NCBI GenBank assembly: GCA_944372345.1 | Contig: CALVYT010000018.1 | Coordinates: 27,138 to 91,137 of the forward strand | Source: an uncultured Clostridia bacterium | GTDB taxonomy: Bacteria > Bacillota > Clostridia > Christensenellales > Pumilibacteraceae | Direction of reading: 5' to 3' | DNA: 64,000 bases | Shown: positions 1-7,406 of the stretch, in pieces | Layout: each line of letters begins with the position of its first letter | Position numbering within the stretch: position 1 is the stretch's first letter | Made by a program: the position numbers and the translations under genes | Notes under the pieces: generated by a model | What the model saw: only the letters and a program-made list of their open reading frames with translations | Told to the model about the DNA's origin: nothing | The model's database searches: none

Positions 1-486
1 AGACCCAATCATGCCCGCGGCGCACGCGGCGGCGACGACGAGCGGGGAAGTCTTTTTCATTTTCAGGCACACGCCCACGCCTATGCCGGCTCCCATCGCT
101 ATCTGCGCGACCTTTCCTATCGCTTCGAGCGCGAGTCCGAAGAAATTGTTCCCGCCCTTGTCGATAAGATTTCCGATCTGCCAGACGATCGTCCCCGCGA
201 TCAGCGTCGCGAACAGTCCGAGCGCCATTCCGCTCATTCCGTCGATGAAAATATAGTTCATCAGCCACGCGAACCGCTTTCCGGGCGTGCGACATTCGGA
301 GAACTTCATCTCGCCGAGCTTCTTTTTCGCTGCGGGAACGTCTGGGGAAACGTCGGGAGAGGGAACGCCGCCATCGCTTGCCGCGCCGCCCTTTTCGAGC
401 GCGGCTGCGCTCTCTTCTTCGGGCGCGCTTTCCGCCGCGCTTTTTTCGCCGCTTATCGTCGCGCTCGTAGTTTCGTTGTCTTTCAT
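1..486 (-). CDS. PTS EIIC-like membrane protein (PF13303-type), C-terminus off window
   Basis: Only the first 162 codons are in the window; the rest lies beyond base 1. The start ATG at 486 follows a GGAGG site. Residues 1-60 are a charged, Ala/Glu/Ser/Pro-rich cytoplasmic stretch. They are followed by a small motif-rich region, FIDGMSGMALGLF, then GTIVWQIGNLI, then a Gly-rich helix and a LVVAAACAAG helix. This order resembles the N-terminus of the 'PTS sugar transporter subunit IIC' family PF13303, whose members are usually solitary membrane proteins without EIIA/EIIB partners; the substrate is unknown. The low-complexity leader of about 60 residues is unusual, as family members normally start near the MNG..G helix. 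The gene has its own consensus promoter and a 128-base structured leader. Family call is moderately confident; substrate cannot be stated. Confidence 0.6.
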   Translation of the reverse strand, partial: MKDNETTSATISGEKSAAESAPEEESAAALEKGGAASDGGVPSPDVSPDVPAAKKKLGEMKFSECRTPGKRFAWLMNYIFIDGMSGMALGLFATLIAGTIVWQIGNLIDKGGNNFFGLALEAIGKVAQIAMGAGIGVGVCLKMKKTSPLVVAAACAAGMIGS

Positions 487-614
487 ATGTACATTGCCTC
501 CGGCAATAAAAAAAATCGGCTGCCGTGCGGCTCCGAACGAATGTTGTTTTGTCAAAGCCGTACATTCAAACGCTTCCACGGGGCGACCGCCCCGCACCTG
601 CTTTTATTTACGAT
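487..614 (-). promoter_or_regulatory. Structured 5' leader, possible attenuator or unknown riboswitch
   Basis: The transcript between the promoter and the EIIC-like ATG can form several helices. One is a GGGGC/GCCCC hairpin near its 5' end; another is GAAUGU pairing with ACAUUC. CGGCU can also pair with AGCCG just before a run of eight U (bases 508-515), which looks like an intrinsic terminator. Directly after the U-run, ATTGCC-GGA-GGCAAT (493-507) is a perfect 6-bp stem that contains the Shine-Dalgarno bases in its loop. I do not recognise a known riboswitch class. The arrangement suggests conditional termination or ribosome-site masking; this is inference. Confidence 0.45.
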
Positions 615-620
615 GACTGA

Positions 621-649
621 ATTATATATCTCTCCGCCGCGTTTGTCAA
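621..649 (-). promoter_or_regulatory. Consensus sigma-A promoter of the EIIC-like gene
   Basis: Read on the minus strand, TTGACA (649-644) and TATAAT (626-621) are separated by exactly 17 bases, a perfect housekeeping promoter. Transcription should start near 614, leaving a leader of about 128 bases before the ATG at 486. Confidence 0.85.
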
Positions 650-698
650 GCGATAATGCGCGGCGGAGAAAAAATATATCGGTCTGTTATGCGGCGGC

Positions 699-983
699 TC
701 ACTTGCCGTCGCCGGATCCTTCCGCTTCCTTCTGCGCCTTCTTCTCCTTATACTTCATCAGCGCGTGCGCGAGCTGATCGGGGCAGGAGGTGCCGCTGCG
801 GCAGATTATGCCTTTGAGTTTGGCGATAACGTCGTCGATGTTCTGTCCGTCGACGAGCTTCGCTATGCCCTGGAGGTTGCCCGAGCAGCCTCCGATGAAT
901 TTTACGTCGGATACTCTGTTCTCTCCGTCCACGCGGAATATGATCTGTCGCGAGCACGTTCCCGCCGTATTGTAAATTTCCAT
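699..983 (-). CDS. TSCPD domain protein (TIGR03905-like)
   Basis: A 94-residue protein matching the short TSCPD family (PF12637), found alone in many Firmicutes and as a domain near ribonucleotide reductases. It shows GTCSRQI near residue 10, the glycine turn FIGGCSGNLQGI near residue 30, and the family signature CRSGTSCPDQLA near residues 62-73. Cysteines at the N-terminal GTC, GGC, IIC and TSC positions suggest metal or redox chemistry, but the biochemical role of the stand-alone family is unknown. GGGAGG lies nine bases before the ATG. It sits 40 bases downstream of the DUF4364 gene on the same strand, so the two are probably co-transcribed. Confidence 0.85.
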   Translation of the reverse strand: MEIYNTAGTCSRQIIFRVDGENRVSDVKFIGGCSGNLQGIAKLVDGQNIDDVIAKLKGIICRSGTSCPDQLAHALMKYKEKKAQKEAEGSGDGK

Positions 984-1023
984 TTTATGTTCCTCCCGTG
1001 AGTTTTCTCTGCCGCCGTTGCGG

Positions 1024-1548
1024 TCAGTCTATCAGTTTTTCGTATATCATCGAATACACTTCCGCCGCGCTGTTGTCCCACTTGTTATAGACCGTCTTGG
1101 CAACGGCGCGGTTCGCGACGTTGAGTTTCAGTTCCATCGTCGTGCGCAGGGGATCGAGTATTTTCAGATGCACCGTATACGACCCGTCGTCGTTTTTGTA
1201 GTACCCGCGGAAATACTCCTGCGCGCGCTTATACATCATACGGTTTGCCTTGATATAGTCGGCGATCTCCGTGCGTTTGGACGCGGGTATGCGCGTGAAA
1301 AAGCTGTCCAGACATTCCCGTCCGGAAGTGGTGATCGTGAAGTATTCGCTCCTTTCGCTCGTGGCGCGGAAAACGAATCCCGCGTCGACGAGTTCTCCGA
1401 GACATTCGATGCTCTCCATATAATTGATCCAGCTGTTGCGGCTCGCGCACATTTCGAGCAGAGTTTTTTCAGTAACCGCCATTCCCATTTTGTCGAGAAT
1501 GAAAAGTATTATGAGCTTGTTGACGAGATTATTGTCGTCTATCTCCAT
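1024..1548 (-). CDS. DUF4364 family protein
   Basis: A 174-residue soluble protein of the DUF4364 family (PF14277), a Clostridia-restricted family of about this length. The N-terminal 80 residues read like a winged-helix segment (NNLVNKLIILFILDKMG, then YMESIECLGELVDAGF and YFTITTSGRECLD, which resembles the wing of PadR/MarR-like folds). A C-terminal alpha/beta region ends in YNKWDNSAAEVYSMIYEKLI. The likely role is a transcriptional regulator, but no target is established. The ATG at 1548 is preceded by AGGGGG about 12 bases upstream. It is divergent from birA across a 160-base control region. Confidence 0.85.
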   Translation of the reverse strand: MEIDDNNLVNKLIILFILDKMGMAVTEKTLLEMCASRNSWINYMESIECLGELVDAGFVFRATSERSEYFTITTSGRECLDSFFTRIPASKRTEIADYIKANRMMYKRAQEYFRGYYKNDDGSYTVHLKILDPLRTTMELKLNVANRAVAKTVYNKWDNSAAEVYSMIYEKLID

Positions 1549-1582
1549 ATCCGGGCAGCCCCCTGTATTCTTCCGAAACTTA

Positions 1583-1591
1583 ATTATATCA
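1583..1591 (-). promoter_or_regulatory. Extended -10 promoter of the DUF4364-TSCPD operon
   Basis: On the minus strand TGA-TATAAT forms an extended -10 element (TATAAT at 1588-1583) about 35 bases before the start codon. There is no good -35 at 17 bases, consistent with reliance on the extended -10. Confidence 0.5.
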
Positions 1592-1650
1592 CATATAAAC
1601 GAAAAATGGAATAGGTTAGCGAAAAATTTTCAGGAAAATTTTTACATTTC

Positions 1651-1678
1651 GTAAACCTTAGTCGGTAATTTGGTTGAC
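1651..1678. promoter_or_regulatory. Probable BirA (biotin repressor) operator
   Basis: GTAAACC (1651-1657), a 14-base spacer, then GGTTGAC (1672-1678) is an inverted repeat with one mismatch. It matches the known Gram-positive BirA box layout (GTwAACC-N14-16-GGTTwAC). It lies directly upstream of birA-bioY, and its right arm contains the -35 hexamer of the birA promoter. Bound holo-BirA would therefore block RNA polymerase and close an autoregulatory biotin loop. Confidence 0.75.
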
Positions 1679-1702
1679 ATAACGGTGATTTCGCGGTATG
1701 AT
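1674..1702 (+). promoter_or_regulatory. Promoter of birA-bioY, apparently leaderless
   Basis: TTGACA (1674-1679), 17 bases, TATGAT (1697-1702). Only seven bases separate the -10 from the ATG at 1710, so transcription should start at or within a base of the start codon. No Shine-Dalgarno sequence could be on such an mRNA. The -35 overlaps the BirA operator. Confidence 0.75.
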
Positions 1703-1709
1703 ACGTAAT

Positions 1710-2630
1710 ATGGATACGAAAGAAAGCATACTTTTGCGGCTTTGCCGCGGAGAAGCGGGCGGGGAAAAACTCGCGCGCGAGCTGGGTCTGACGCGCACGG
1801 CGGTGTGGAAAGCGGTATGCGCGCTGCGCGCCGACGGGTATGACATACGTTCGTCGCGCAAAGGTTATAAGCTGTACGGCGGGGACGTTTTGTCTGCCGC
1901 CGGCGTTACGGCACACCTTTCGACGCGCTGGACGGTGGAAACGCACGCAGAGCTTTCCTCGACGAGCGACAGGGCGAAAGCGCTTGCGGAAAGCGGCGCG
2001 GACAGGACAGCGGTGCTTGCCGAAACGCAGACCGCCGGGCGCGGCAGGCTGGGACGGTCGTTTCTGTCGCCGGGCGGCGGGCTGTATATGAGCGCGCTCA
2101 TTCGCCCCGCGCTCGTCGCTGCGGACTGCGGCATGATAACGGCGTTTGCTGCGGTGGCTGCGGCGCGCGCCGTCGAGCGGCTGAGCGGACTGCCCGTTAA
2201 AATCAAATGGGTGAACGACCTGTACGTCGGGGACAGAAAGATCTGCGGCATACTGACGGAAGGGGGATTCGGGATGGAGAGCGGCGAACTGTCGTATGCG
2301 GTCGTCGGGATAGGCGTGAACCTGCGCGGCTCGTTTCCCGGACTGCCCCGCGCGGGCAGCATAGAGTCGGCGGGCGGAAACGTCCCCTCGCGCTGCGAAC
2401 TTGCCGCCGCGATACTCGACGGACTGTCGGAAACTGAGAGCGGCGTGCGCGACAGAGGATTTATCGGCGAATACCGCAGCCGTTCATGCGTTGTCGGCAG
2501 GCGGGTGACGGTGGACGGAGCTTACGAAGCGGAAGTCGCGGGGATAGCTGACGACTGCTCGCTGCTGCTGCGGCGGGACGACGGCAGCGAAGTGCGCTTT
2601 TCGGCGGGAGAGGTATCGCTCGCGTTATGA
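1710..2630 (+). CDS. birA: Bifunctional biotin-protein ligase / biotin operon repressor BirA
   Basis: The protein (306 residues from ATG 1710) activates biotin to biotinyl-AMP and attaches it to the lysine of biotin carboxylases; with biotin-AMP bound it represses biotin genes. Residues 1-60 form the winged helix-turn-helix (LARELGLTRTAVWKAVCALRADGY). The catalytic core carries the biotin-binding loop TAGRGRLGRSFLSPGGGLY near residue 110 and the KWVNDLYVGDRKICGILTE motif near residue 170. A C-terminal SH3-like domain ends the protein. An in-frame ATG at 1698 lies inside the -10 box, so 1710 is preferred. The stop overlaps the bioY start (ATGA), indicating translational coupling. The DNA-binding domain and the upstream operator agree with a true regulator. 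Confidence 0.95.
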   Translation: MDTKESILLRLCRGEAGGEKLARELGLTRTAVWKAVCALRADGYDIRSSRKGYKLYGGDVLSAAGVTAHLSTRWTVETHAELSSTSDRAKALAESGADRTAVLAETQTAGRGRLGRSFLSPGGGLYMSALIRPALVAADCGMITAFAAVAAARAVERLSGLPVKIKWVNDLYVGDRKICGILTEGGFGMESGELSYAVVGIGVNLRGSFPGLPRAGSIESAGGNVPSRCELAAAILDGLSETESGVRDRGFIGEYRSRSCVVGRRVTVDGAYEAEVAGIADDCSLLLRRDDGSEVRFSAGEVSLAL

Positions 2631-3238
2631 AGATCTCCGCAAGAACGATAGCTTTCACCGCGCTGCTTGCCGCGGTGATTTGCGCGCTCGCTCCGTGGAC
2701 GATCCCCGTCGGCGTCATTCCGATCTCTCTCGCGACGCTCGGGGTCTGCCTCGCCGCCGTTGTCATAGACGCGAAGCACGGCGCGGCGGCGGTGCTGACG
2801 TACATTGTGCTCGGCGCGATCGGAGTCCCCGTGTTTTCGGGCGGGCGCGGCGGTTTCGGCGTGATAGCGGGACCGACGGGCGGCTATATAACAGGATATT
2901 TTTTTCTCGCCGTCATAGCCGGGCTCATCGTGGACGCGGCGGGCGGGGAAAAGCGCGTGTGGATATATCCGATAGCGATGACGGTCGGCACCGTAGCGCT
3001 GTACGCGTTCGGAACGGGCTGGTATATGATAAGTACGGGCGCGGAGTTCGCGCCCGCGCTCGCCGCGTGCGTGTTGCCCTTTCTCGCGGGCGACGCCGTC
3101 AAGATCGCGGTCGCGACGGCGGTTGGGTTTCCCGTGCGCAGGGCGCTGCGAAAGACGGTGCTGCGCGCCCGCTCCGACCGCTGCGGCAAGACGGACGGCG
3201 ACGGCGCCGACGGCTCGGGCGGTAATAAGACGATATAA
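2627..3238 (+). CDS. bioY: BioY, biotin-specific S component of an ECF transporter
   Basis: A 203-residue integral membrane protein that captures biotin and, with the shared EcfA/A'/T module (not in this window), imports it. About six membrane helices are visible. The BioY signatures are present: TIPVGVIPISLATLGVCLA near residue 25-40 and GPTGGYITGYFFLAVIAG near residue 85. The last 25 residues are Asp/Gly-rich and probably a cytoplasmic tail. The ATG overlaps the birA stop codon, so uptake and repressor/ligase are made from one mRNA. This suggests that the cell imports biotin and controls the import through BirA; no biotin biosynthesis gene is near. Confidence 0.95.
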   Translation: MKISARTIAFTALLAAVICALAPWTIPVGVIPISLATLGVCLAAVVIDAKHGAAAVLTYIVLGAIGVPVFSGGRGGFGVIAGPTGGYITGYFFLAVIAGLIVDAAGGEKRVWIYPIAMTVGTVALYAFGTGWYMISTGAEFAPALAACVLPFLAGDAVKIAVATAVGFPVRRALRKTVLRARSDRCGKTDGDGADGSGGNKTI

Positions 3239-3278
3239 AACGGGCGTCCGCCTTTTCGGCAGACGCCCGTCGCGTTTT
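3237..3278. terminator. Bidirectional intrinsic terminator between bioY and mgsA
   Basis: CGGGCGTC (3241-3248) pairs with GACGCCCG (3262-3269), extended by CGCC/GGC. TTTT follows on the plus strand (3275-3278), and the AAAA at 3237-3240 gives TTTT on the minus strand. It serves the convergent bioY and mgsA ends. Confidence 0.85.
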
Positions 3279-3288
3279 ACTGATAAAA

Positions 3289-3660
3289 TCATTTCAGATC
3301 AGCCAGGTAGTCGAGGAATATCTCGCAGCCCGCGACGTTGGTGGCGAGGGGGATATTCATCACGTCGCACAGGCGGAGCAGGGCGGAAACGTCCGGCTCG
3401 TGCGGCTGGGCGGTGAGGGGATCGCGCAGGAAGAGGATCATATCGAGGTTGCCGTCCGCTACCATCGAGCCTATCTGCTGATCGCCGCCGAGTGGACCGG
3501 ATTTCATCCGCGTTATTTTAAGTCCCGTTTCGCCCATTATCATCGTGCCCGTCGTGCCTGTCGCGTAGAGTTCGTGGAGGGCGAGCACGTCGCGGTATTT
3601 GACGGCGAGCCTGATCATATCCTGTTTTTTCTTGTCGTGTGCTATGAGAGCTATTTTCAT
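3289..3660 (-). CDS. mgsA: Methylglyoxal synthase
   Basis: A 123-residue enzyme that converts dihydroxyacetone phosphate to methylglyoxal plus phosphate, a bypass relieving sugar-phosphate stress. The sequence follows the family closely: [13 protein letters not shown] at the N-terminus, [12 protein letters not shown] (phosphate loop), [11 protein letters not shown] with the catalytic aspartate, [16 protein letters not shown] with the conserved Asp and His, and NIPLATNVA. It is shorter than the E. coli protein (about 150) because the C-terminal extension is missing, as in many Firmicutes. ATG 3660 has GAGG nine bases upstream. It follows lysA by 11 bases and is almost certainly in the same transcript. 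Confidence 0.95.
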   Translation of the reverse strand: MKIALIAHDKKKQDMIRLAVKYRDVLALHELYATGTTGTMIMGETGLKITRMKSGPLGGDQQIGSMVADGNLDMILFLRDPLTAQPHEPDVSALLRLCDVMNIPLATNVAGCEIFLDYLADLK

Positions 3661-3671
3661 CGTTATGTACC

Positions 3672-4913
3672 TCAGTCGAATATCATCGTTGCGAAATAGT
3701 CGTCGGGAGTCTCCGCGCGTCGTATGAGCTTGACGGAGCCGTCCTTTTTGAGCAGCAGTTCCGCGCTGCGCAGTTTGCCGTTGTAGTTGTATCCCATCGC
3801 AAAGCCGTGCGCGCCCGCGTCGTGGATGGCGAGAATGTCGCCGATCTCGAGCGGGGGGAGCATACGGTCGACGGCGAACTTGTCGTTGTTTTCGCAGAGG
3901 CTGCCGACGACGTCGTATTTGACGGTGCAGGGGACGTTTTCCTTGCCGAGCACGGTGATGTGATGGTACGCGCCGTACATTGCGGGACGCATAAGGTTTG
4001 CCGCGCACGCATCTACGCCGGCGTACTCCTTGTAGATATGCTTGAAATGCACGACGGTGGTTATGAGATTGCCGTAAGGTCCGAGCATATATCTGCCGAG
4101 TTCGGTGCGCAGCGACGGTTTCATATCGCCGTCAAACGTCTTTTCGTAAAGCTCCTTTATGCGCGCGGCTATAATGTCGATGTCCGGCTTTTTCTCTTCG
4201 GGGCGGTAGGGTATGCCTATGCCGCCGGAGAGATTGATGAACTTAAAGTCTGCGCCCGTTTCCGCCGCGAGTTCTTTGGCGGTGTCGAATAGGATCCCGG
4301 CGAGAACGGGGTAATAGTCGTTTCCGAGGTTGTTGGAAGCGAGGAACGCGTGCAGACCGAACCTTTTCACGCCGTAGCTTTGCAGCTTTTTCACGGCGGC
4401 GGTGAGCTGCTCTCTCGTCATTCCGTATTTCGCGTCCTGCGGCGAGCCCATTATCATATTGTTCACCGCGAAGTCCACGCCGTTGTTATAACGCAGCGAT
4501 ACGCATTCGGGCATTTTGTCCCCCGCGACAGCTTTTAAGAAGTCGACGTGCGTATAGTCGTCCAGCGTGATCGTCGCGCCGAGGCGGAGCGCGTAGGCGA
4601 ATTCCTCCGCGGGCGTTTCGTTGGACGTGAACATTATGTCGTCGCCCGTAATGCCGCACTTTTCGCACAGCATCAGTTCCGTCATCGACGAGCAGTCCAT
4701 TCCGCAGCCGAGCGAATGGAGCAGTTTCATTATCGTCGGGTTGGGCGTGGCTTTGACGGCGAAATGCTCTTTATAGCCGTCGCACCACGAGAACGCCGCG
4801 AGCAGTTCCTTCGCGTTGTCCTCGATGCCCTTTTCGTCGTAGATATGGAAAGGCGTGGGGTACGTCTTTTTGATCTCGACGGCTTGTTCTTTCGTTATTA
4901 TGGGTACTTTCAT
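3672..4913 (-). CDS. lysA: Diaminopimelate decarboxylase (PLP, fold-type III)
   Basis: A 413-residue PLP enzyme for the last step of lysine synthesis, meso-diaminopimelate to L-lysine plus CO2. The PLP lysine lies in [10 protein letters not shown] near residue 54, followed by [26 protein letters not shown] near residue 225 is the glycine-rich phosphate site. [12 protein letters not shown] near residue 340 supplies the Cys of the substrate site, with [18 protein letters not shown] near the C-terminus. This divergent Clostridia-type branch could in principle act on a related substrate, but the CENND and HDAGAHG motifs favour DAP. The promoter ends six bases before the ATG, and no Shine-Dalgarno is present. 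Downstream mgsA is only 11 bases away. Confidence 0.88.
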   Translation of the reverse strand: MKVPIITKEQAVEIKKTYPTPFHIYDEKGIEDNAKELLAAFSWCDGYKEHFAVKATPNPTIMKLLHSLGCGMDCSSMTELMLCEKCGITGDDIMFTSNETPAEEFAYALRLGATITLDDYTHVDFLKAVAGDKMPECVSLRYNNGVDFAVNNMIMGSPQDAKYGMTREQLTAAVKKLQSYGVKRFGLHAFLASNNLGNDYYPVLAGILFDTAKELAAETGADFKFINLSGGIGIPYRPEEKKPDIDIIAARIKELYEKTFDGDMKPSLRTELGRYMLGPYGNLITTVVHFKHIYKEYAGVDACAANLMRPAMYGAYHHITVLGKENVPCTVKYDVVGSLCENNDKFAVDRMLPPLEIGDILAIHDAGAHGFAMGYNYNGKLRSAELLLKKDGSVKLIRRAETPDDYFATMIFD

Positions 4914-4919
4914 AAGAAA

Positions 4920-4949
4920 ATCATAACATTATTGCCCGCGTTATGTCAA
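4920..4949 (-). promoter_or_regulatory. Promoter of lysA-mgsA, apparently leaderless
   Basis: On the minus strand TTGACA (4949-4944) and TATGAT (4925-4920) are 18 bases apart. Only six bases (4919-4914) lie between the -10 and the ATG at 4913, which again predicts an mRNA starting at the start codon. Confidence 0.7.
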
Positions 4950-4991
4950 GCGTAAACCCGTAGCCGCCGTCTGTTTTCGCGTTCTCTCCGC

Positions 4992-5025
4992 GGCATTTCG
5001 CGCTTGCGGCGGAGCGCGAAATGCC
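4992..5025. repeat. Perfect 12-bp inverted repeat, possible terminator or structured RNA
   Basis: GGCATTTCGCGC (4992-5003) and GCGCGAAATGCC (5014-5025) form a perfect 12-bp stem with a 10-base loop. It sits between the divergent lysA and LytTR transcripts and ends exactly where the 89-bp direct repeat begins. No U-run follows on either strand, so it is not a standard terminator. Confidence 0.6.
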
Positions 5026-5111
5026 AAATCGTGCAGCCGCGCCGCCTGTTCGTGCAAACGGCGCGCCGCTTTGCGTTCAACGTATTGACAAGCGCGGAAA
5101 ATATGATATAC
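5023..5111 (+). repeat. Direct repeat copy 1: promoter region of the first two-component pair
   Basis: This 89-base segment aligns without gaps to 7318-7406. Identity is very high over the last 45 bases, which contain the shared core TGCGTTCAACGTATTGACA, and lower upstream. It contains the TTGACA (5085-5090) of the two-component promoter. Confidence 0.8.
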
Positions 5112-5112
5112 T
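5085..5112 (+). promoter_or_regulatory. Promoter of the first LytTR/GHKL pair
   Basis: TTGACA (5085-5090), 16 bases, TATACT (5107-5112). The leader to the ATG at 5169 is about 50 bases, with a strong GAGGGGAG ribosome site at its end. Confidence 0.65.
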
Positions 5113-5168
5113 ATATTATATAAGTATAAGTGCGCGCATCGGAGCGCACCGCAAAAGAGAGGGGAGAT

Positions 5169-5885
5169 ATGATCAGGATAGCAGTGGTGGAAGACGACGG
5201 AGCGCAGGCGGACGAGCTGTGCGGGATGCTGACGGGATATTTTTCCGATCTCGGGCTGCGGACGGAGATAACGGCTTTTTTGCGCGCCGAAGATTTTCTC
5301 GCGTCGTTTTACAGACGGAAGTACGCTATGATTTTTATGGATATAGAAATGCCCGGCGTGAACGGAATGGAAGCGGCGAGGCGGGTGAGAAAGGAGGACG
5401 AGGACGTTCTGCTGTTTTTCGTGACCAATCTCGCTCAGTACGCCCTGCAAAGCTATGAAGTCCACGCGTTCGACTATATAGTCAAGCCGCTCTGCCGCGA
5501 CGATCTCGCGCTTAAACTCGGCAGAGCCGTGCGTATGCTCCGCGGCGCGGGCGACGCGACGCTGGTGATCGACGCGTCCGACGGCAGGCACATAGTCCCG
5601 ATAGCAGATATACGCTATGTGGAAGTAATGGGGCACAACGTGATATACCATACGACGGAGCGGGATCTGTTCGTCGGCTACGACTCGCTCAAAAACATCC
5701 GCGAGAAACTGGAACCGCACGATTTCGCGCTCTGCGACCGTTCGTTCCTCGTAAACCTGAAATGCGTCACGGGGGTGGAGCGTGAAAACCTGCATCTGGG
5801 GCGCGACGTTCTCAAAATAGCAAAATCCCGCCGCGCGGAGTTTATGGCGGCGCTGACGGCGTACCTTGCGGGGGAGGGTGTGTGA
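5169..5885 (+). CDS. LytTR-family response regulator (first pair)
   Basis: A 238-residue regulator. Residues 1-120 are a receiver domain with the acidic pair ED at 8-9, phosphoacceptor Asp58 (IFMDIEMPG), the TN switch (FFVTNLAQYAL) and KPL near residue 105. Residues about 135-235 are a LytTR DNA-binding domain (DIRYVEVMGHNVIYHTT, then FALCDRSFLVNLKCVTGV). LytTR proteins bind tandem 9-10-bp direct repeats and often control surface or virulence genes; the target here is unknown. The upstream in-frame start at 5130 lacks a ribosome site, whereas ATG 5169 follows GAGGGGAG. The kinase gene starts one base after the stop. It is a clear paralogue of the regulator at 13048. Confidence 0.93.
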   Translation: MIRIAVVEDDGAQADELCGMLTGYFSDLGLRTEITAFLRAEDFLASFYRRKYAMIFMDIEMPGVNGMEAARRVRKEDEDVLLFFVTNLAQYALQSYEVHAFDYIVKPLCRDDLALKLGRAVRMLRGAGDATLVIDASDGRHIVPIADIRYVEVMGHNVIYHTTERDLFVGYDSLKNIREKLEPHDFALCDRSFLVNLKCVTGVERENLHLGRDVLKIAKSRRAEFMAALTAYLAGEGV

Positions 5886-5886
5886 G

Positions 5887-7257
5887 ATGAGCTATCTGTT
5901 CTGGTATAAGGTAGTGTTTATGACGGAGCTGCTGGCGGCGGAAGCGATGCTTTCCTGTTCGGTGCCGCGCCGCTCGTTCTTTCCGCTCCGCGCGGCTGTC
6001 GCCGCGGTCGTCTGCTACGCCGCGGCTTTTTTATATCCGCTTTTTGAGGAAAACTACACCTGGCTGGGGTCGTCGCTTATGTTTTTTGCGCTGTTCTGCG
6101 TGACGGCGCTCGCGCTTTGGGCATGCTTTAAGGCGCGCTTTTCCAATATCCTGTTCGTAGCGGTGACTGCGTATGCCGTACAGCACGTCGCTTACGAGAT
6201 ATTTTCGCTGCTCAATATCGTGCTTTTCGATTCCGATGTGTTCACGGATACGGCTTACGACAGCGGAACGGTAACGTCAAATCCGTTCGCGGGTGTGGGC
6301 GCAGTGGGACTGGTGATGTATCTGTTTGTGTATACCTGCGTATATTTGCTGTCTTATGCGGCTTTGCACAGGCGGGCGGCGCAGAGCGTCGAACTGAAAC
6401 TGGGCAGGATCTCCGTAATAGGGTTCTCGGTGTTCGTGCTGTTCATAGGCATCGTGCTGTCCGCGATAGCGCAGTACGCCATGCCGAAAACGGATGGTGA
6501 CTGGCAGCTCATAGTTTGTGTCTATAATATGATCTGCTGCATAGTCGTGTTCTGGATCCATATGAGCCTCGTAAAGACCCGCGACGCGGAATACGAGAGG
6601 GCGGTTGTTTCCGAACTGTTCGGACAGTATCAGAAGAATTACAGAGTGAGAGAGGAGAGTATAGACCTGATAAACCGCAAGTGTCACGATTTCAAATACC
6701 ATATACGCACGTTCGCGAGCAGTCAGGGCATAGCGGACGGCGAGGCTGTCAGAGAACTGTCCGACCTTATCTCCATTTACGATACGGACATACGCACGGG
6801 AAGCGCCGCGCTCGACATAATCCTCACCGAAAAGAGCCTGCTCTGCCACGACAAGGGGATCGCATTGACCTGCCTTGCGGACGGAACGAGTATATCGTTT
6901 ATGAAGGACGGCGAGGTGTACGCGCTTTTCGGCAATATCCTCGATAATGCGATAGAAGCCGTGACAAAGATAAACGAGGCGGGCAAACGCCGTATCACGT
7001 TGCGCGTCGCGCGGAAGGGCGACATTGTGACGATCGGCGCGGACAATTATTACGCGGGAGAAGTGGAGTTCGCTCCCGACGGACTGCCGAGAACAGTGAA
7101 AACGGAAGAGGGTTACCACGGGTTCGGGATGAAAAGCATACGCGCGCTCGCGGAAGCCTACGGCGGCACGCTGTTCGTTTCCGCGTCGGGCGGAGTGTTC
7201 CGCCTCAGCATAGTATTCCCGTACCGTCCCGAAATTTCTCCCGGCGGCGGGGAATGA
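5887..7257 (+). CDS. Membrane GHKL sensor histidine kinase (first pair)
   Basis: A 456-residue kinase of the AgrC-like GHKL group. The first about 215 residues hold six predicted membrane helices with no large extracellular domain, so the signal is probably a peptide or envelope state. A helical linker follows. The phosphoacceptor is His267 in KCHDFKYHIRTF. The ATPase has an N-box GNILDNAIEAV near residue 350 and GFGMKSIRALAEAYGG near residue 415. The ATG at 5887 follows GGGGGAGGG and the regulator stop by one base, so the pair is co-translated. It is paralogous to the kinase at 13758 (both start with LFWYK[VI]VFM). No AgrB/AgrD gene is adjacent. Confidence 0.92.
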   Translation: MSYLFWYKVVFMTELLAAEAMLSCSVPRRSFFPLRAAVAAVVCYAAAFLYPLFEENYTWLGSSLMFFALFCVTALALWACFKARFSNILFVAVTAYAVQHVAYEIFSLLNIVLFDSDVFTDTAYDSGTVTSNPFAGVGAVGLVMYLFVYTCVYLLSYAALHRRAAQSVELKLGRISVIGFSVFVLFIGIVLSAIAQYAMPKTDGDWQLIVCVYNMICCIVVFWIHMSLVKTRDAEYERAVVSELFGQYQKNYRVREESIDLINRKCHDFKYHIRTFASSQGIADGEAVRELSDLISIYDTDIRTGSAALDIILTEKSLLCHDKGIALTCLADGTSISFMKDGEVYALFGNILDNAIEAVTKINEAGKRRITLRVARKGDIVTIGADNYYAGEVEFAPDGLPRTVKTEEGYHGFGMKSIRALAEAYGGTLFVSASGGVFRLSIVFPYRPEISPGGGE

Positions 7258-7261
7258 CTGC

Positions 7262-7291
7262 GCGGCGCGCTGTATGGCGCGCCGCATTTTT
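7262..7291 (+). terminator. Intrinsic terminator after the first two-component pair
   Basis: GCGGCGCGC (7262-7270) pairs with GCGCGCCGC (7277-7285); TTTTT follows at 7287-7291. Confidence 0.85.
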
Positions 7292-7317
7292 ATGCCCCGT
7301 ATTTTTATGCCCCGTTC

Positions 7318-7406
7318 GCCAAATCGCGCAGTTACGCGTCTCATTCGCGCAAATGGGGTGCCGTTTTGCGTTCAACGTATTGACAAGCGCGAAAAATGCG
7401 ATATAC
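7318..7406 (+). repeat. Direct repeat copy 2: orphan two-component promoter
   Basis: An ungapped match to 5023-5111 lying after the kinase gene, where no two-component gene follows. TTGACA is kept at 7380-7385, and the -10 is TATACG (7402-7407) instead of TATACT. It looks like the upstream part of a former second copy of the pair, or a promoter reused for the region before uvrA. Confidence 0.8.
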
